DNA of 64,000 nt from Dyadobacter sp. (GCF_017744695.1 NZ_JAGIAS010000007.1:124001-188000), one strand, 5' to 3'; counted from the first letter of the stretch, positions 51,647 to 61,181 are shown. The notes: generated by a model from the sequence alone, not told the origin. Translations and numbers: made by a program.

Positions 51647-53149
51647 TCAGCGCCGGTTCAATGCAGGAATATTTTTTCTTTCAAGTAAAAACACGACGAC
51701 CGCGAAGATCGCCAGCACGCTCATGTGTACAGGCACGGAAATCCACAAATTGGGCATTTTAAACAAAGAAGAGGCGTAAATCAGCAATGCGCCTCCGCCT
51801 ATGTAGCCTATCGCGGACGCGACATCATAAGGTACGGGGTAAAATTTTTGCCCGAAATAATAGCAAAGCGCCAGCATCACAAAGCCCGATAATGCGAATG
51901 CGATGGCGAACCCGTGGTAGCCGATCTGAGGCACAAGCACGAAGCTGGTCGCGATGGTAATGCCCGCGCCGGTAAGCGTGAGCCAGGTGCCATATTGCGT
52001 TTTATCAGTCAGTTTGAACCAGGTCGCCAGGTTGTAATACACACCCAGAAACAAATATCCCGCCAGCAGCCAGGGTACTACGCCCAGGCCTTCGTGGTAA
52101 ATCTTCTTTTTCAGGAACAGCTCGGCGAAAAGGTCGAGGTTCAGGCATATGCCCACCCACATGAGTACGCATATGATGATAAAATACTTGGTGACCTTGG
52201 CAAAAACCGGTGGTGCATTCTTGTCCTCGCCTTTGGAAAAGAAAAATGGCTCCGCGGCGTATTTGAATGCCTGAATGGCCAGGTTCATGAAAATCGACAA
52301 TTTGTAGCACTGCACATAAATCCCGATGGCGGTTTCGTTGCTGCGGCCGGGGTAGAAATTCGCAGGCAGCAAAAACTGAATAAACGCCCGGTCAAAGAGC
52401 ATATTCAGTACCCCACCGACGTTCATGATCATCACCGGGAACGCATAAACCCAGACGGGTTTGAAAAGCTCGCCGCTGAACACAAACCGGAAGTCGGCGA
52501 ATTCTTTCCGGAGCATCCAAAAGAATGCGAGGTTAGCAATGAGGTTTGCGAGCACGATGTAATCCGGTGCATGCAGCGGATTGTAAAACAGGTCGACTGC
52601 CGGTTGGAGGAACGTCAGGTATTCGCCTGCATGAATATCGCGGCAGACAAGCAGGAAGAAGAGGTTCAGAAAGATGTTGATTAAAATGTTGGTAACCCGT
52701 ACAATCACGAACTTTTTGCCCTTGCCTTCCAGCCTTAACCGCGCAAATGGAATGGACACAATGCCGTCGGTAGCCATAATGATGGCGAACATTCTGACAA
52801 TGGAAGCTGAATCGGGGTATTTGATCAGTTCGGCGATCGGTCCGGCGAAGACGAACATGAGCGTGGAGCAGACCACGCTGACCAGGATCACCGCGCTTAA
52901 AATCAGGTCGTAATATTGTTTCCGGTCCTTTTCCTCGCGTGCGAAGCGGAAGAACGCGGTTTCCATCCCGAATGTGTAAAGCACGAGTGCCAGGCCGGCG
53001 TAGGCGAAGAGCTGCCCCTGTGCGGCTATTTGCTGAGGTTCAAAAAGCTTGGTATGCAGGGCCACCAGCAGGTAGTTCAAAAAGCGGCCCAGCATGGTGC
53101 TGATGCCGTAGGTGGCGGTTTCACTGGCCAGTTTTTTCAGTACGCTCAT
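51647..53149 (-). CDS. polysaccharide biosynthesis flippase (Wzx/MATE-like)
   Basis: 500-aa membrane protein of the multidrug/oligosaccharidyl-lipid/polysaccharide (MOP) superfamily, with about 12-14 hydrophobic helices. The N-terminal pattern LKKLASETATYGISTMLGRF and LALVLYTFGMETAFFRFA is typical of Wzx/RfbX-type proteins, which flip undecaprenyl-linked glycans to the periplasmic leaflet. No polymerase or ligase gene sits beside it. It ends 5 bases from mlaF. A candidate exporter for glycans made by the glycosyltransferases in the window. Confidence 0.87.
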   Translation of the reverse strand: MSVLKKLASETATYGISTMLGRFLNYLLVALHTKLFEPQQIAAQGQLFAYAGLALVLYTFGMETAFFRFAREEKDRKQYYDLILSAVILVSVVCSTLMFVFAGPIAELIKYPDSASIVRMFAIIMATDGIVSIPFARLRLEGKGKKFVIVRVTNILINIFLNLFFLLVCRDIHAGEYLTFLQPAVDLFYNPLHAPDYIVLANLIANLAFFWMLRKEFADFRFVFSGELFKPVWVYAFPVMIMNVGGVLNMLFDRAFIQFLLPANFYPGRSNETAIGIYVQCYKLSIFMNLAIQAFKYAAEPFFFSKGEDKNAPPVFAKVTKYFIIICVLMWVGICLNLDLFAELFLKKKIYHEGLGVVPWLLAGYLFLGVYYNLATWFKLTDKTQYGTWLTLTGAGITIATSFVLVPQIGYHGFAIAFALSGFVMLALCYYFGQKFYPVPYDVASAIGYIGGGALLIYASSLFKMPNLWISVPVHMSVLAIFAVVVFLLERKNIPALNRR

Positions 53150-53204
53150 TCAATGCGGGATTTTCCTTCGCAAATATAGGAGAGTAACGGCCAATAAAAG
53201 GAAA

Positions 53205-53232
53205 AGGCCCTTCCCGTTTGGGGGAAGGGCCT
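53205..53232 (-). terminator. terminator after the TetR gene
   Basis: 11-bp stem AGGCCCTTCCC (53205-53215) with GGGAAGGGCCT (53222-53232), T-rich beyond it on the minus strand, 14 bases after the TetR stop and before the flippase gene. Confidence 0.8.
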
Positions 53233-53246
53233 GTGGTTTTTTATCG

Positions 53247-53852
53247 TCAACCCCGGACATCCGAGATAATACTGTCAACTACGCGCTCGATACGCTTCCA
53301 GCCTTCATCAGTTTGAAGGTCTACGTCAAGCATTTTTTCACGATAATCAGAGGAGATGGTCAAAAAATAAATGCCTGCTGAAATGAATGCGATTAACGCG
53401 CTGGTGTCATTGTAATAGGGCAGGTCGCCTATTTTGTTGAGGATACGCGTCGCAATCTGGTTGCGGGCGTCTGAAAGCATCGACTTTCCGGTTCCGATCT
53501 CCCAGCGGAGCAGGTCGCGCGTAGCTTTACGCTGGCGCAGATCGTTGGTGAAAGTGTGCATGAGGGACGTGAGAGCTTTGTTCCGTTCTTCCGGTGTTAG
53601 CTCCGGGATGTTGTCAATGTAATCTGTGCTGAGGGTTGACGTGTACTCTCCCGACCTGACGTATTGTTCCATCAGGCCGTCTACGCTTTCAAAGTACCTG
53701 TAAATCAGTACTTTATTGACTCCTGCCGTGCGGGCGATCAGGTTGACGCCCACCTTTTCGGTGCCATGTTGTTCAATTACTTCGCCGACCGCCTTGAGTA
53801 TTTTACTCTTCGTGCGCTCGCGATCACGTTTTTTAACTTTTTCTACTTTCAT
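53247..53852 (-). CDS. TetR/AcrR family transcriptional regulator
   Basis: 201 aa from the ATG at 53852 (MKVEKVKKRDRERTKSKILK), chosen over an upstream Met because a normal TetR N-terminus starts here. The helix-turn-helix reads GVNLIARTAGVNKVLIYRYF, the classic TetR pattern ending in IYRYF. The C-terminal ligand/dimer domain is variable (RDLLRWEIGTGKSMLSDARN). The ligand is unknown. Two palindromes 29-81 bases upstream are candidate operators, suggesting autoregulation; no divergent partner gene lies beside them. Confidence 0.88.
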   Translation of the reverse strand: MKVEKVKKRDRERTKSKILKAVGEVIEQHGTEKVGVNLIARTAGVNKVLIYRYFESVDGLMEQYVRSGEYTSTLSTDYIDNIPELTPEERNKALTSLMHTFTNDLRQRKATRDLLRWEIGTGKSMLSDARNQIATRILNKIGDLPYYNDTSALIAFISAGIYFLTISSDYREKMLDVDLQTDEGWKRIERVVDSIISDVRG

Positions 53853-53880
53853 ATGGGTGCTGTTTAGGTTAAAACATAGT

Positions 53881-53893
53881 AAATGTAACATTT
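53881..53893. promoter_or_regulatory. candidate TetR operator 1
   Basis: AAATGT-A-ACATTT, a perfect 6+6 palindrome with a 1-base centre, 29 bases upstream of the TetR ATG. Size and position suit a TetR-family operator overlapping the promoter. Confidence 0.42.
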
Positions 53894-53918
53894 CATATCC
53901 AAATTTTATAGCAGAAAA

Positions 53919-53933
53919 GTTACATTAAGTAAC
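53919..53933. promoter_or_regulatory. candidate TetR operator 2
   Basis: GTTAC-ATTAA-GTAAC, a 5+5 palindrome with a 5-base centre, 67 bases upstream of the TetR ATG. It shares the GTAAC/TGTAAC word with the first palindrome. Confidence 0.38.
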
Positions 53934-54065
53934 CAAATTTTTAAAAAGGTTTCCTTAATGTCACCGTAAAGTCGCAAAAAGTTGGAAATGCTATTAAATG
54001 GCCTTTTACCCTCCGAAATTTGGAAGTATTCTAATGTTAAGGAGCGAGATTGGATGGAAATAAAA

Positions 54066-54091
54066 AAGAGCTCATTGAAAAATGAGCTCTT
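54066..54091 (-). terminator. terminator after tRNA-Gln
   Basis: Perfect 11-bp stem AAGAGCTCATT (54066-54076) with AATGAGCTCTT (54081-54091) and a GAAA loop. It is followed on the minus strand by TTTT and lies 9 bases after the tRNA 3' end. Confidence 0.82.
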
Positions 54092-54100
54092 CGATTACTG

Positions 54101-54171
54101 TTGGCCGACAAGGACTCGAACCCTGAATAAGACAACCAAAATGTCCTGTGTTACCATTACACCATCGGCCA
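54101..54171 (-). tRNA. tRNA-Gln (UUG)
   Basis: 71-nt tRNA on the minus strand. Acceptor arms TGGCCGA and TCGGCCA pair perfectly, with discriminator A. The D arm is GGTGTAATGGTAACAC. The anticodon stem GGACA/TGTCT (one G-U pair) holds loop TTTTGGT, giving anticodon UUG at positions 34-36 for CAA (and CAG) Gln codons. The T arm AGGGTTCGAGTCCT is intact. The CCA end is not encoded. It has its own terminator and lies alone between fabD and the TetR gene. Confidence 0.95.
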
Positions 54172-54237
54172 AAACCGTAAACAGTGGTGCAAAAGTAATG
54201 GGAGTCGGGTAATGTGTCAAGTATTTTGAGAAAAAAA

Positions 54238-55116
54238 TTAAATACTTTTTAGCTCAACGTTGCTAGCGATCTTTTTTACAAGGCCTTGCAAAACTTTGCC
54301 CGGTCCTGATTCGATGAAGATTTCTGCACCGTCGGCGACCATTTGCTCCACAGACTGCGTCCACCTTACCGGGGCAGTGAGCTGCGAGATCAGATTTTCC
54401 TTGATAACGGCAACTTCTGTGGCCGGCTTTGCATTCACATTCTGGTAAACGGGGCAAATAGGCTGCTCGAACTGTGCCGCGTTGATGGCTGCTGCGAGTT
54501 CTTCACGTGCGGGTTCCATCAATGGCGAGTGGAATGCGCCTCCGACGGGAAGCACCAGAGCGCGTTTCGCGCCGGCGGCTTTCAGAAGTTCGTTGGCGCG
54601 CTCAACGCCTTCGATGGTTCCGGAGATCACCACCTGTCCCGGGCAGTTGTAGTTCGCGGGTACGACGATCTCGTCGGTAATGCCGGCACAGATTTCTTCG
54701 ATCACATTGTCGGCAAGGCCGAGGATGGCGGCCATTGTCGAAGGGCGGATTTCACAGGCCTTCTGCATTGCCGCCGCACGTTTTGCTACGAGCGACAGGC
54801 CGTCTTCGAAAGAAAGGGCTCCGGCTGCAACCAAAGCTGAGAATTCGCCGAGCGAATGGCCTGCTACCATGTTTGGAGCGAAATCGGGGGTGATTTTCGC
54901 CAGGATCACGGAGTGGATAAATATCGCTGGTTGGGTCACATTGGTTTGTTTCAGCTCCTCGTCGGTGCCTTCGAACATGATTTTGGTGATCTCAAAACCG
55001 AGGATTTCGTTCGCCTTTTCAAACAATGCTTTGGCGGAATCGGAACTTTGGTAAAGGTCCAGACCCATTCCTTTGAACTGCGAGCCCTGACCAGGGAAAA
55101 CATATGCCGTTTTCAT
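54238..55116 (-). CDS. fabD: malonyl CoA-acyl carrier protein transacylase
   Basis: 292-aa cytosolic alpha/beta hydrolase-like acyltransferase that moves malonyl groups from CoA to ACP to feed fatty-acid elongation. FPGQGSQFKGMG (N-terminal glycine motif), the nucleophile Ser in VAGHSLGEFSAL (about 88) and catalytic His in VGGAFHSPLM (about 197) are intact. Length is standard. No other fatty-acid gene is beside it, and it is followed by its own terminator. Confidence 0.95.
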   Translation of the reverse strand: MKTAYVFPGQGSQFKGMGLDLYQSSDSAKALFEKANEILGFEITKIMFEGTDEELKQTNVTQPAIFIHSVILAKITPDFAPNMVAGHSLGEFSALVAAGALSFEDGLSLVAKRAAAMQKACEIRPSTMAAILGLADNVIEEICAGITDEIVVPANYNCPGQVVISGTIEGVERANELLKAAGAKRALVLPVGGAFHSPLMEPAREELAAAINAAQFEQPICPVYQNVNAKPATEVAVIKENLISQLTAPVRWTQSVEQMVADGAEIFIESGPGKVLQGLVKKIASNVELKSI

Positions 55117-55151
55117 ATGGATGATTTATGGTTATTCATGATGAAACAAAA

Positions 55152-55172
55152 AGCCCGGCAAAAAACCGGGCT
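55152..55172 (-). terminator. terminator upstream of the gliding-motility-type gene, downstream side
   Basis: 7-bp GC stem AGCCCGG (55152-55158) with CCGGGCT (55166-55172), and on the minus strand a T-tract after the left arm. It lies between fabD and the 3' end of the large adhesin gene, so it most likely ends the adhesin transcript before fabD. Confidence 0.65.
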
Positions 55173-55208
55173 ACAAAGGAAATACTTGAATGTGAAAGAA
55201 AAAAGAAT

Positions 55209-58115
55209 CTATCGCAGCAGCTGTACCCATCCTTTCATGGTCACTGGCACACTTTGTTTTTTAGAAGATTCGAAATAGATTTTTACTTCATAATAATATT
55301 GTCCCGCCGCAAGGTCTTTACCACCGTTGGTTTTACCATCCCAGTTGATGTTTACATCCTTGGTCGAATATACCTGTGCACCCCAGCGGTTATAGGCCTT
55401 GAATTCCAGCGATTGGACGAATGCAGGGCATTCCAGCGGCTGGAATGTGTCGTTTTTGTTGTCGCCATTGGGTGTAAATACGTTTGGCAGAACGAACATC
55501 GGGCAGTTATCGCGGCACACGGTGTTGCTTGGCGCACTTTCACTTCCGAAACGGTTGACGGCCGTCACATAATAGCATCCCGCAAACGAACTGAGGCCTG
55601 TATGGTCGAAGCTGGTTTGCAGTGGCGAAGGCGGGGTGGTCACAGTGGCGATCAACGTTGGTGAATCGCCTTCATATCTTGCATAATACACCCTGTACGC
55701 GGTGACGAGCGGGTCGCATTCCTTTCCGCCTACTTGGGCAGGGTATTCCCACGTCAAATGGTTGGTAAACCCTGATGGGGTACAAAATGCTTCCGGATGC
55801 GCCCTGAGTGAGTCGCAATTGAGCGGGTCAAGCGTGAGTACAGGCGGACAAGGCTTGGTGGTATCCGATGAGGAAACACAAAGTATCTGCGAGAAGTTAT
55901 AGAGTACCGACGGTTTGATCTGACTGTTATTATAAGAACCCACCGTTTCCACCTTATAACAATAGGTAGAATCCTTCACAATCTTGATATTAACCGTTCC
56001 GTCGGCGGCATATTTATCGGTACCATCATCGGAATAAGTAAATGTCTGCGGCCCTGTAACGGCTACTTCGGCAATGCGGTTGAAAGTGCCCGGTTTGGTT
56101 TTATCTTCCCGGTATATGCGGTGGACACGGTTTCCATTGTCCCATGGTACAAGGGCGGTCCATTTTAACCCTACCTGATTGGCTGGTGCAGCACCCTGTT
56201 CCAGTCTTACCGAGCTGGCCGTTTCAGTTTCGTCGAACTTGGTAAGCTGGCCGTTCACAGTAGTATAATATTCGAGTTTGTAATTGTAGGCATTGGCCTC
56301 GGTATTGAGCCCTTTGTCGACAAAAAGAGTATCGGCTGCTCCTGGTGTGAGGTTGGTATTGATGTCTGCAATTTTGGTGAAAGCAGTACCGTTCTGTCCG
56401 ATAGCCCTGTAAAGGCGGTACTGGGCAGGTAGTCCGGCCGATGCAGCTGGTCTGATCCATTTCACGGTGATCCGCCCCCTGGTGGTGCTGGTAGAATCGA
56501 CAGTCACGTTAGTGATCACCGGCATCGCCAATGGTAAGTTGAGGCAATACTCTGCCGAGGCAAGGCTTGCCCCGCCACCGATCAGGTAACCTGGGTCGGT
56601 GGGGCTGGCGCCCGGCCTTGGGAACAGGGCCACGATGCGGTAGGAGTAGGAGACGCCTGGGCGCAGGCCTTCGCCGCCATTGTTGTCCAGGAATGTAGTC
56701 TGGTTAATATCCACCCTTCCAATTTCTTCATAACCCGAGCCTGCGGGAATTCCCGGACTACACACATCCTCTTGAAGGTCGGTACATTTTTCGGCCCTGT
56801 AAATGGCGAACTTGGCGCCGGGGATCTGGCATTTATAGGCATCCCAGTTGAGTCGGTAGGCGGTTCCGGTGGGATCGGCCACGGCCGTCCCCCTCAAACC
56901 CGTCGGTTTTGGCCCGTAGACGCGGATATTAAATGATGTCATGTCGGCGAGCTTCTTGAACAGCGAAGGATTTGGGTATGTGGGAGGTGGACCGTCTTCG
57001 ACCTTGAACAGCACACCATAAGGGCCCATCCGAATATGGTCGCAGGATGTCTGCCACAAGAATGTGCCGGTAACGCTGCCCTGGGCTCCTTGATTAGCAA
57101 CGGTGAACGCGGCCAGCGGAGGCTTGGTTAATGTAGCATCATACGTACCGCTCGCGGACGTTAGTGTCAGCTTGTCGCCGTTTTTATCAGTCGCTACGAC
57201 CTTTTGATTAATCATTGTCCCTGCTTCGACGCAAATATCCTGTATTGGGGTCAAAACGGGTCTATCGTTTCGTGCGTCCTCCACGATGATCTGCATGTCG
57301 CGGACGATCTGGCCGATAAGAGTTCCGTCGCGCCATTCCTCTACTACAAAAGCCACATTATAATATCCTTTAGTAACCGGTGCATCCCAAATCAGATCAC
57401 CGGTAACGCGGTTCAGGCTGAATGTTGCCGGAGATGAACCGGATTCGGTCTGGCCGGGCGGCGTAACGGTGTTAGGGTCCTGATACACGAGGTCTATACC
57501 CATGCCATTGGCCCCCCTTTGCTGGGGAACAAACATGCGATAGGCAATGCTGTCACCGTCGGCATCGAACGCGGCCGGGTTGTGAATATAGCGCTGGCCC
57601 ACAGCAGCGATGTCGATAGGGGCGTTTCGGAGCACAGGCGTCCGGTTCAAACCGAAAGCGGCATTGATTTCCAGGGTGGTGCTAACATAAAAATTAAGGC
57701 TTTGGGTGGGCTTGGGGCCGATGTTCAGTACACTTTCGTTGCGTGCATCCTCTTCCACGGAAATGCGGTAGGCGCCTACCGACCGAAACGTGTAAATGGC
57801 TATATAAACATTTTGCGTGGTATTGTTTCCAATATTGATAATAGGAGGAATACGAGGTGCATCAACGAACTGAGGATCTCCGGTTCCTTTGACGTTGTTG
57901 ATGGTAAAAACGACCTTATTCTGCTGGTTGGCGGCATCAGGCCCGCTAATCATATCGAAATAACCGGTGAGCTTGATTTCGTAAGTGGGCGACGAGAGCG
58001 AGAGTCTTCGTGCCGTGATCTCCCCTGCACGAAAGTGTGTTGCGAAAGCCTGGCTGAGCGATAATGTCAGTATCAGGATAACAATCGAAATCCGGAAAAA
58101 TAGAGGTTTGGGCAT
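55209..58115 (-). CDS. large surface protein with gliding-motility-associated T9SS domain
   Basis: 968 aa from the ATG at 58115 (MPKPLFFRISIVILILTLSL), chosen because it gives a clean signal peptide. N-terminal beta domains (THFRAGEITARRLSLSSPTY and cadherin-like DADGDSIAYRM and TDKNGDKLTL repeats) are followed by several fibronectin-type modules. The last about 90 residues are the gliding-motility-associated C-terminal domain: FVLPNVFTPNGDNKNDTFQP, AYNRWGAQVY, WDGKTNGG and GQYYYEVKI. That tail marks T9SS type B export. It is probably a cell-surface adhesin or structural protein. The repeats look intact and in frame. Confidence 0.87.
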   Translation of the reverse strand: MPKPLFFRISIVILILTLSLSQAFATHFRAGEITARRLSLSSPTYEIKLTGYFDMISGPDAANQQNKVVFTINNVKGTGDPQFVDAPRIPPIINIGNNTTQNVYIAIYTFRSVGAYRISVEEDARNESVLNIGPKPTQSLNFYVSTTLEINAAFGLNRTPVLRNAPIDIAAVGQRYIHNPAAFDADGDSIAYRMFVPQQRGANGMGIDLVYQDPNTVTPPGQTESGSSPATFSLNRVTGDLIWDAPVTKGYYNVAFVVEEWRDGTLIGQIVRDMQIIVEDARNDRPVLTPIQDICVEAGTMINQKVVATDKNGDKLTLTSASGTYDATLTKPPLAAFTVANQGAQGSVTGTFLWQTSCDHIRMGPYGVLFKVEDGPPPTYPNPSLFKKLADMTSFNIRVYGPKPTGLRGTAVADPTGTAYRLNWDAYKCQIPGAKFAIYRAEKCTDLQEDVCSPGIPAGSGYEEIGRVDINQTTFLDNNGGEGLRPGVSYSYRIVALFPRPGASPTDPGYLIGGGASLASAEYCLNLPLAMPVITNVTVDSTSTTRGRITVKWIRPAASAGLPAQYRLYRAIGQNGTAFTKIADINTNLTPGAADTLFVDKGLNTEANAYNYKLEYYTTVNGQLTKFDETETASSVRLEQGAAPANQVGLKWTALVPWDNGNRVHRIYREDKTKPGTFNRIAEVAVTGPQTFTYSDDGTDKYAADGTVNIKIVKDSTYCYKVETVGSYNNSQIKPSVLYNFSQILCVSSSDTTKPCPPVLTLDPLNCDSLRAHPEAFCTPSGFTNHLTWEYPAQVGGKECDPLVTAYRVYYARYEGDSPTLIATVTTPPSPLQTSFDHTGLSSFAGCYYVTAVNRFGSESAPSNTVCRDNCPMFVLPNVFTPNGDNKNDTFQPLECPAFVQSLEFKAYNRWGAQVYSTKDVNINWDGKTNGGKDLAAGQYYYEVKIYFESSKKQSVPVTMKGWVQLLR

Positions 58116-58321
58116 GGGTAGGTTCGTTGGTCGTTCAGCTATGTACCAACTCAACGAAACACATGTTTGAAAATGTGTGCTATTCGGTTACAAAATAGTT
58201 GGAAAGAATGCGCTGAGGCCTTCGCACTGAGCGTCTTGCTTTTGCAAAGACTAATCAGTCTAAATAATTCTTAATAATGATTATAAATAAACGGCGCGGT
58301 TTGCAAAAATGGAAGGGATTC

Positions 58322-58353
58322 TTTGTCTCGCTAACGTTTGTGATATACCTTTG
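58322..58353 (+). promoter_or_regulatory. promoter for sdhCAB
   Basis: A -33 box TTTG (58322-58325), a 20-base spacer and -7 box TACCTTTG (58346-58353) match the Bacteroidota sigma-A consensus TTTG/TAnnTTTG. It lies 54 bases before the sdhC ATG and is the best promoter in the window. Confidence 0.6.
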
Positions 58354-58406
58354 AAAGGTTCTAAATATACCTCATTTTTTTGCACTAAAACCATTCGTTT
58401 TTGATT

Positions 58407-59078
58407 ATGTCGTGGTTTTCACAAACGTTAACGAGCTCTATCGGTAAAAAACTTCTGATGGCTCTTACCGGACTTTTTTTGATTAGCTTCCTGGTCATTC
58501 ATGCCACTATCAACGCCATGATTTTTTACAATGACGGCGGAGAGACGTTCTCGCACTGGGGACATTTCATGGGTACTAACCCGATTATACGTACGCTTGA
58601 AATAGGCCTGGTAGCGGGTTTTCTGATCCATATTATTGATGGTTTGATGCTCTGGAAAAGTAACCGTGACGCCCGTCCGGTTAAATATGCTGTCAACAAT
58701 GCAGCGGCGAACAGCACCTGGTATTCACGCAGCATGGGTTTGCTCGGGACATTGCTTCTGATCTTCCTCGTAATCCATACCTCGCATTTCTGGATCCCCA
58801 ATCGGTCCAACCAGTTTGCCACAGGCGAAGAGCTGAACCTTTACCAGATGATGCTCGAAACATTCCAGAACCCGGTTGTAGTGCTGATCTACGTGCTGGG
58901 TTGCGTTTCCCTTTTCTGGCATTTGCTGCACGGTTTCAAAAGTGCATTCCAATCGCTCGGTCTCAACCACGTAAAATACAATGGTGCGATCGCATTCGTA
59001 GGAACCGCATTCTCGATCATCGTGCCGATCCTCTTTGCATTAATGCCGATTTCGATCTACCTCGGCTGGGTGAAGTAA
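58407..59078 (+). CDS. sdhC: succinate dehydrogenase cytochrome b subunit
   Basis: 223 aa from the ATG at 58407 (MSWFSQTLTSSIGKKLLMAL); a TTG six bases upstream is a less likely start. Single membrane subunit with five hydrophobic helices, the type B layout that carries two haem b groups. Candidate haem-ligand His residues lie in FLVIHATINAM, FLIHIIDG, LVIHTSHFW and FWHLLHGFKS. It anchors SdhA and SdhB and passes electrons to or from menaquinone. It is followed by sdhA after 49 bases and has a good promoter upstream. Confidence 0.94.
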   Translation: MSWFSQTLTSSIGKKLLMALTGLFLISFLVIHATINAMIFYNDGGETFSHWGHFMGTNPIIRTLEIGLVAGFLIHIIDGLMLWKSNRDARPVKYAVNNAAANSTWYSRSMGLLGTLLLIFLVIHTSHFWIPNRSNQFATGEELNLYQMMLETFQNPVVVLIYVLGCVSLFWHLLHGFKSAFQSLGLNHVKYNGAIAFVGTAFSIIVPILFALMPISIYLGWVK

Positions 59079-59127
59079 TCCCGATAGCGTCTTATTTCTA
59101 AATTTTCGATTAAATAATATTTGATAT

Positions 59128-61116
59128 ATGGCAACGTCATCTCGTCTGGATGCCAGAATACCACAAGGACCACTCGAAAGTAAATGGAGCAAATACCGCT
59201 CGTCGGTTCCGCTTGTCAACCCTGCCAACAAACGTAATCTCGAAATTATCGTTGTAGGAACGGGACTTGCCGGTGCTTCTGCCGCTGCTACGCTTGCGGA
59301 GCTCGGTTATAAAGTGAAAGCATTCTGTTTTCAGGATTCCCCACGCCGTGCGCACTCCATTGCCGCGCAAGGAGGGATCAATGCAGCAAAAAACTACCAG
59401 AATGACGGTGACTCGGTTTACCGTCTTTTTTATGATACCATCAAAGGAGGTGACTACCGTGCGCGTGAAGCGAACGTACACCGCCTGGCCGAAGTTTCGG
59501 GGAACATTATCGACCAATGCGTAGCGGCAGGTGTGCCTTTCGCACGTGAGTACGGCGGTTTGCTATCCAACCGTTCATTCGGTGGAACGCAGGTGCAGCG
59601 TACATTCTACGCGGCGGGCCAGACAGGCCAGCAGCTGTTGCTCGGAGCGTATTCAGGGTTGCAACGCCAGGTAGGTATGGGTACTGTCAAAATGTACAAC
59701 CGCCACGAAATGCTCGACGTCGTGAATATCGAGGGTAAATGCCGCGGTATCATCGCACGGAACCTCATTACAGGGGAAATTGAAAGACACGGAGGCCACG
59801 CGGTATTGCTTTGTACAGGTGGGTACGGAAACGTATTCTACCTCTCTACCAATGCAATGGGGAGCAACGTAACCGCGGCATGGAAAGCCCACAAACGCGG
59901 TGCATTCTTCGGTAACCCTTGCTTCACCCAAATTCACCCGACGTGTATCCCGGTTTCCGGCGAGCACCAATCGAAACTGACCTTGATGTCGGAATCGTTG
60001 CGTAACGACGGACGGATCTGGGTTCCCAAGAAAAAGGACGATAACCGCCCCGGCAACGAAATCCCTGAGAACGAGCGTGACTACTACCTCGAACGCCGTT
60101 ACCCTGCATTTGGTAACCTCGTACCGCGTGACATCGCGTCGCGCGCGGCGAAAGAGCGTTGCGATGCCGGCTACGGTGTAGGAACTTCCAAACTGGCCGT
60201 TTACCTCGATTTCGCTGCGGCGGTAGAGCGTTACGGACGTGCGGAAGCTAACAAGAATAACATTCACAATGCTTCCGACGCGGACATCACGCTTTGGGGT
60301 AAGGCAGTTGTGAAAGAAAAATATGGTAACCTCTTCGATATGTATAAGCAAATCACGGGTGAGGATCCGTACGAAGTGCCTATGCGTATCTATCCTGCGG
60401 TGCACTACACTATGGGCGGCCTTTGGGTTGACTACAACCTGATGACCACCGTTCCTGGCTTGTACTCGCTCGGAGAGGCTAACTTCTCCGACCACGGCGC
60501 GAACCGCCTCGGTGCTTCGGCGTTGATGCAGGGCCTGGCCGACGGTTATTTCGTGATCCCTTACACCATTGGTGCTTACCTGGCGAGCGAAATTCGCACC
60601 GGAAAAATCTCTACCGACCACGAAGCGTTCGTAAAAGCCGAAGCGGAGGTGAAAGAGCGTATTGACACGTTGCTGAAAATCCAGGGTAAAACTTCCCCTG
60701 AGCTTTTCCACCGCCGTTTGGGCAAGATCATGTGGGAAAAATGCGGTATGGCGCGTAATGCACAGGGCTTGAAAGAGGCGATCGAAGAGATCCGTCAGTT
60801 GAGAAGAGAATTCTGGTCGGACGTGAAAGTAATGGGTACTGCCAATTACTTCAACCCTGAACTCGATAAGGCTAACCGTGTGGCGGACTTCATCGAACTG
60901 GGCGAATTGATGTGTATTGATGCACTCGACCGTAACGAATCATGCGGAGGCCATTTCCGGGAAGAATATCAGACCGAAGAGGGCGAAGCATTGCGCGACG
61001 ACGAAAATTATATGTATGTATCGGCCTGGGAACACAAGGGACCCGAGGAATGGGAGCTTCACAAAGAAGAACTCATTTACGAAAACATCAAAATCGCTCA
61101 ACGCAGCTACAAATAG
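59128..61116 (+). CDS. sdhA: succinate dehydrogenase / fumarate reductase flavoprotein subunit
   Basis: 662-aa FAD subunit of complex II, oxidising succinate to fumarate (or the reverse). The dinucleotide-binding motif EIIVVGTGLAGASAAATLAE is near residue 39, and the covalent-FAD His76 lies in RRAHSIAAQGGINA. Capping-domain and active-site motifs HPTCIPVSGEHQSK, GVGTSKLAVYLDF and HYTMGGLWVDYNL are intact. The length with a C-terminal extension matches type B enzymes of Bacteroidota. It starts 49 bases after sdhC and ends 65 bases before sdhB. Confidence 0.96.
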   Translation: MATSSRLDARIPQGPLESKWSKYRSSVPLVNPANKRNLEIIVVGTGLAGASAAATLAELGYKVKAFCFQDSPRRAHSIAAQGGINAAKNYQNDGDSVYRLFYDTIKGGDYRAREANVHRLAEVSGNIIDQCVAAGVPFAREYGGLLSNRSFGGTQVQRTFYAAGQTGQQLLLGAYSGLQRQVGMGTVKMYNRHEMLDVVNIEGKCRGIIARNLITGEIERHGGHAVLLCTGGYGNVFYLSTNAMGSNVTAAWKAHKRGAFFGNPCFTQIHPTCIPVSGEHQSKLTLMSESLRNDGRIWVPKKKDDNRPGNEIPENERDYYLERRYPAFGNLVPRDIASRAAKERCDAGYGVGTSKLAVYLDFAAAVERYGRAEANKNNIHNASDADITLWGKAVVKEKYGNLFDMYKQITGEDPYEVPMRIYPAVHYTMGGLWVDYNLMTTVPGLYSLGEANFSDHGANRLGASALMQGLADGYFVIPYTIGAYLASEIRTGKISTDHEAFVKAEAEVKERIDTLLKIQGKTSPELFHRRLGKIMWEKCGMARNAQGLKEAIEEIRQLRREFWSDVKVMGTANYFNPELDKANRVADFIELGELMCIDALDRNESCGGHFREEYQTEEGEALRDDENYMYVSAWEHKGPEEWELHKEELIYENIKIAQRSYK

Positions 61117-61181
61117 GAAACCCCCGGTGGCACGGATTTATGCCACGCTAAAAAGTTGTATCAGAAATAAAGAATATAGGT

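Noticed and set aside
59653..60711. A 352-codon minus-strand frame inside sdhA
   Set aside because: It mirrors codon bias in sdhA. Its product is Arg/Val-rich with no domain, and sdhA itself is fully conserved.
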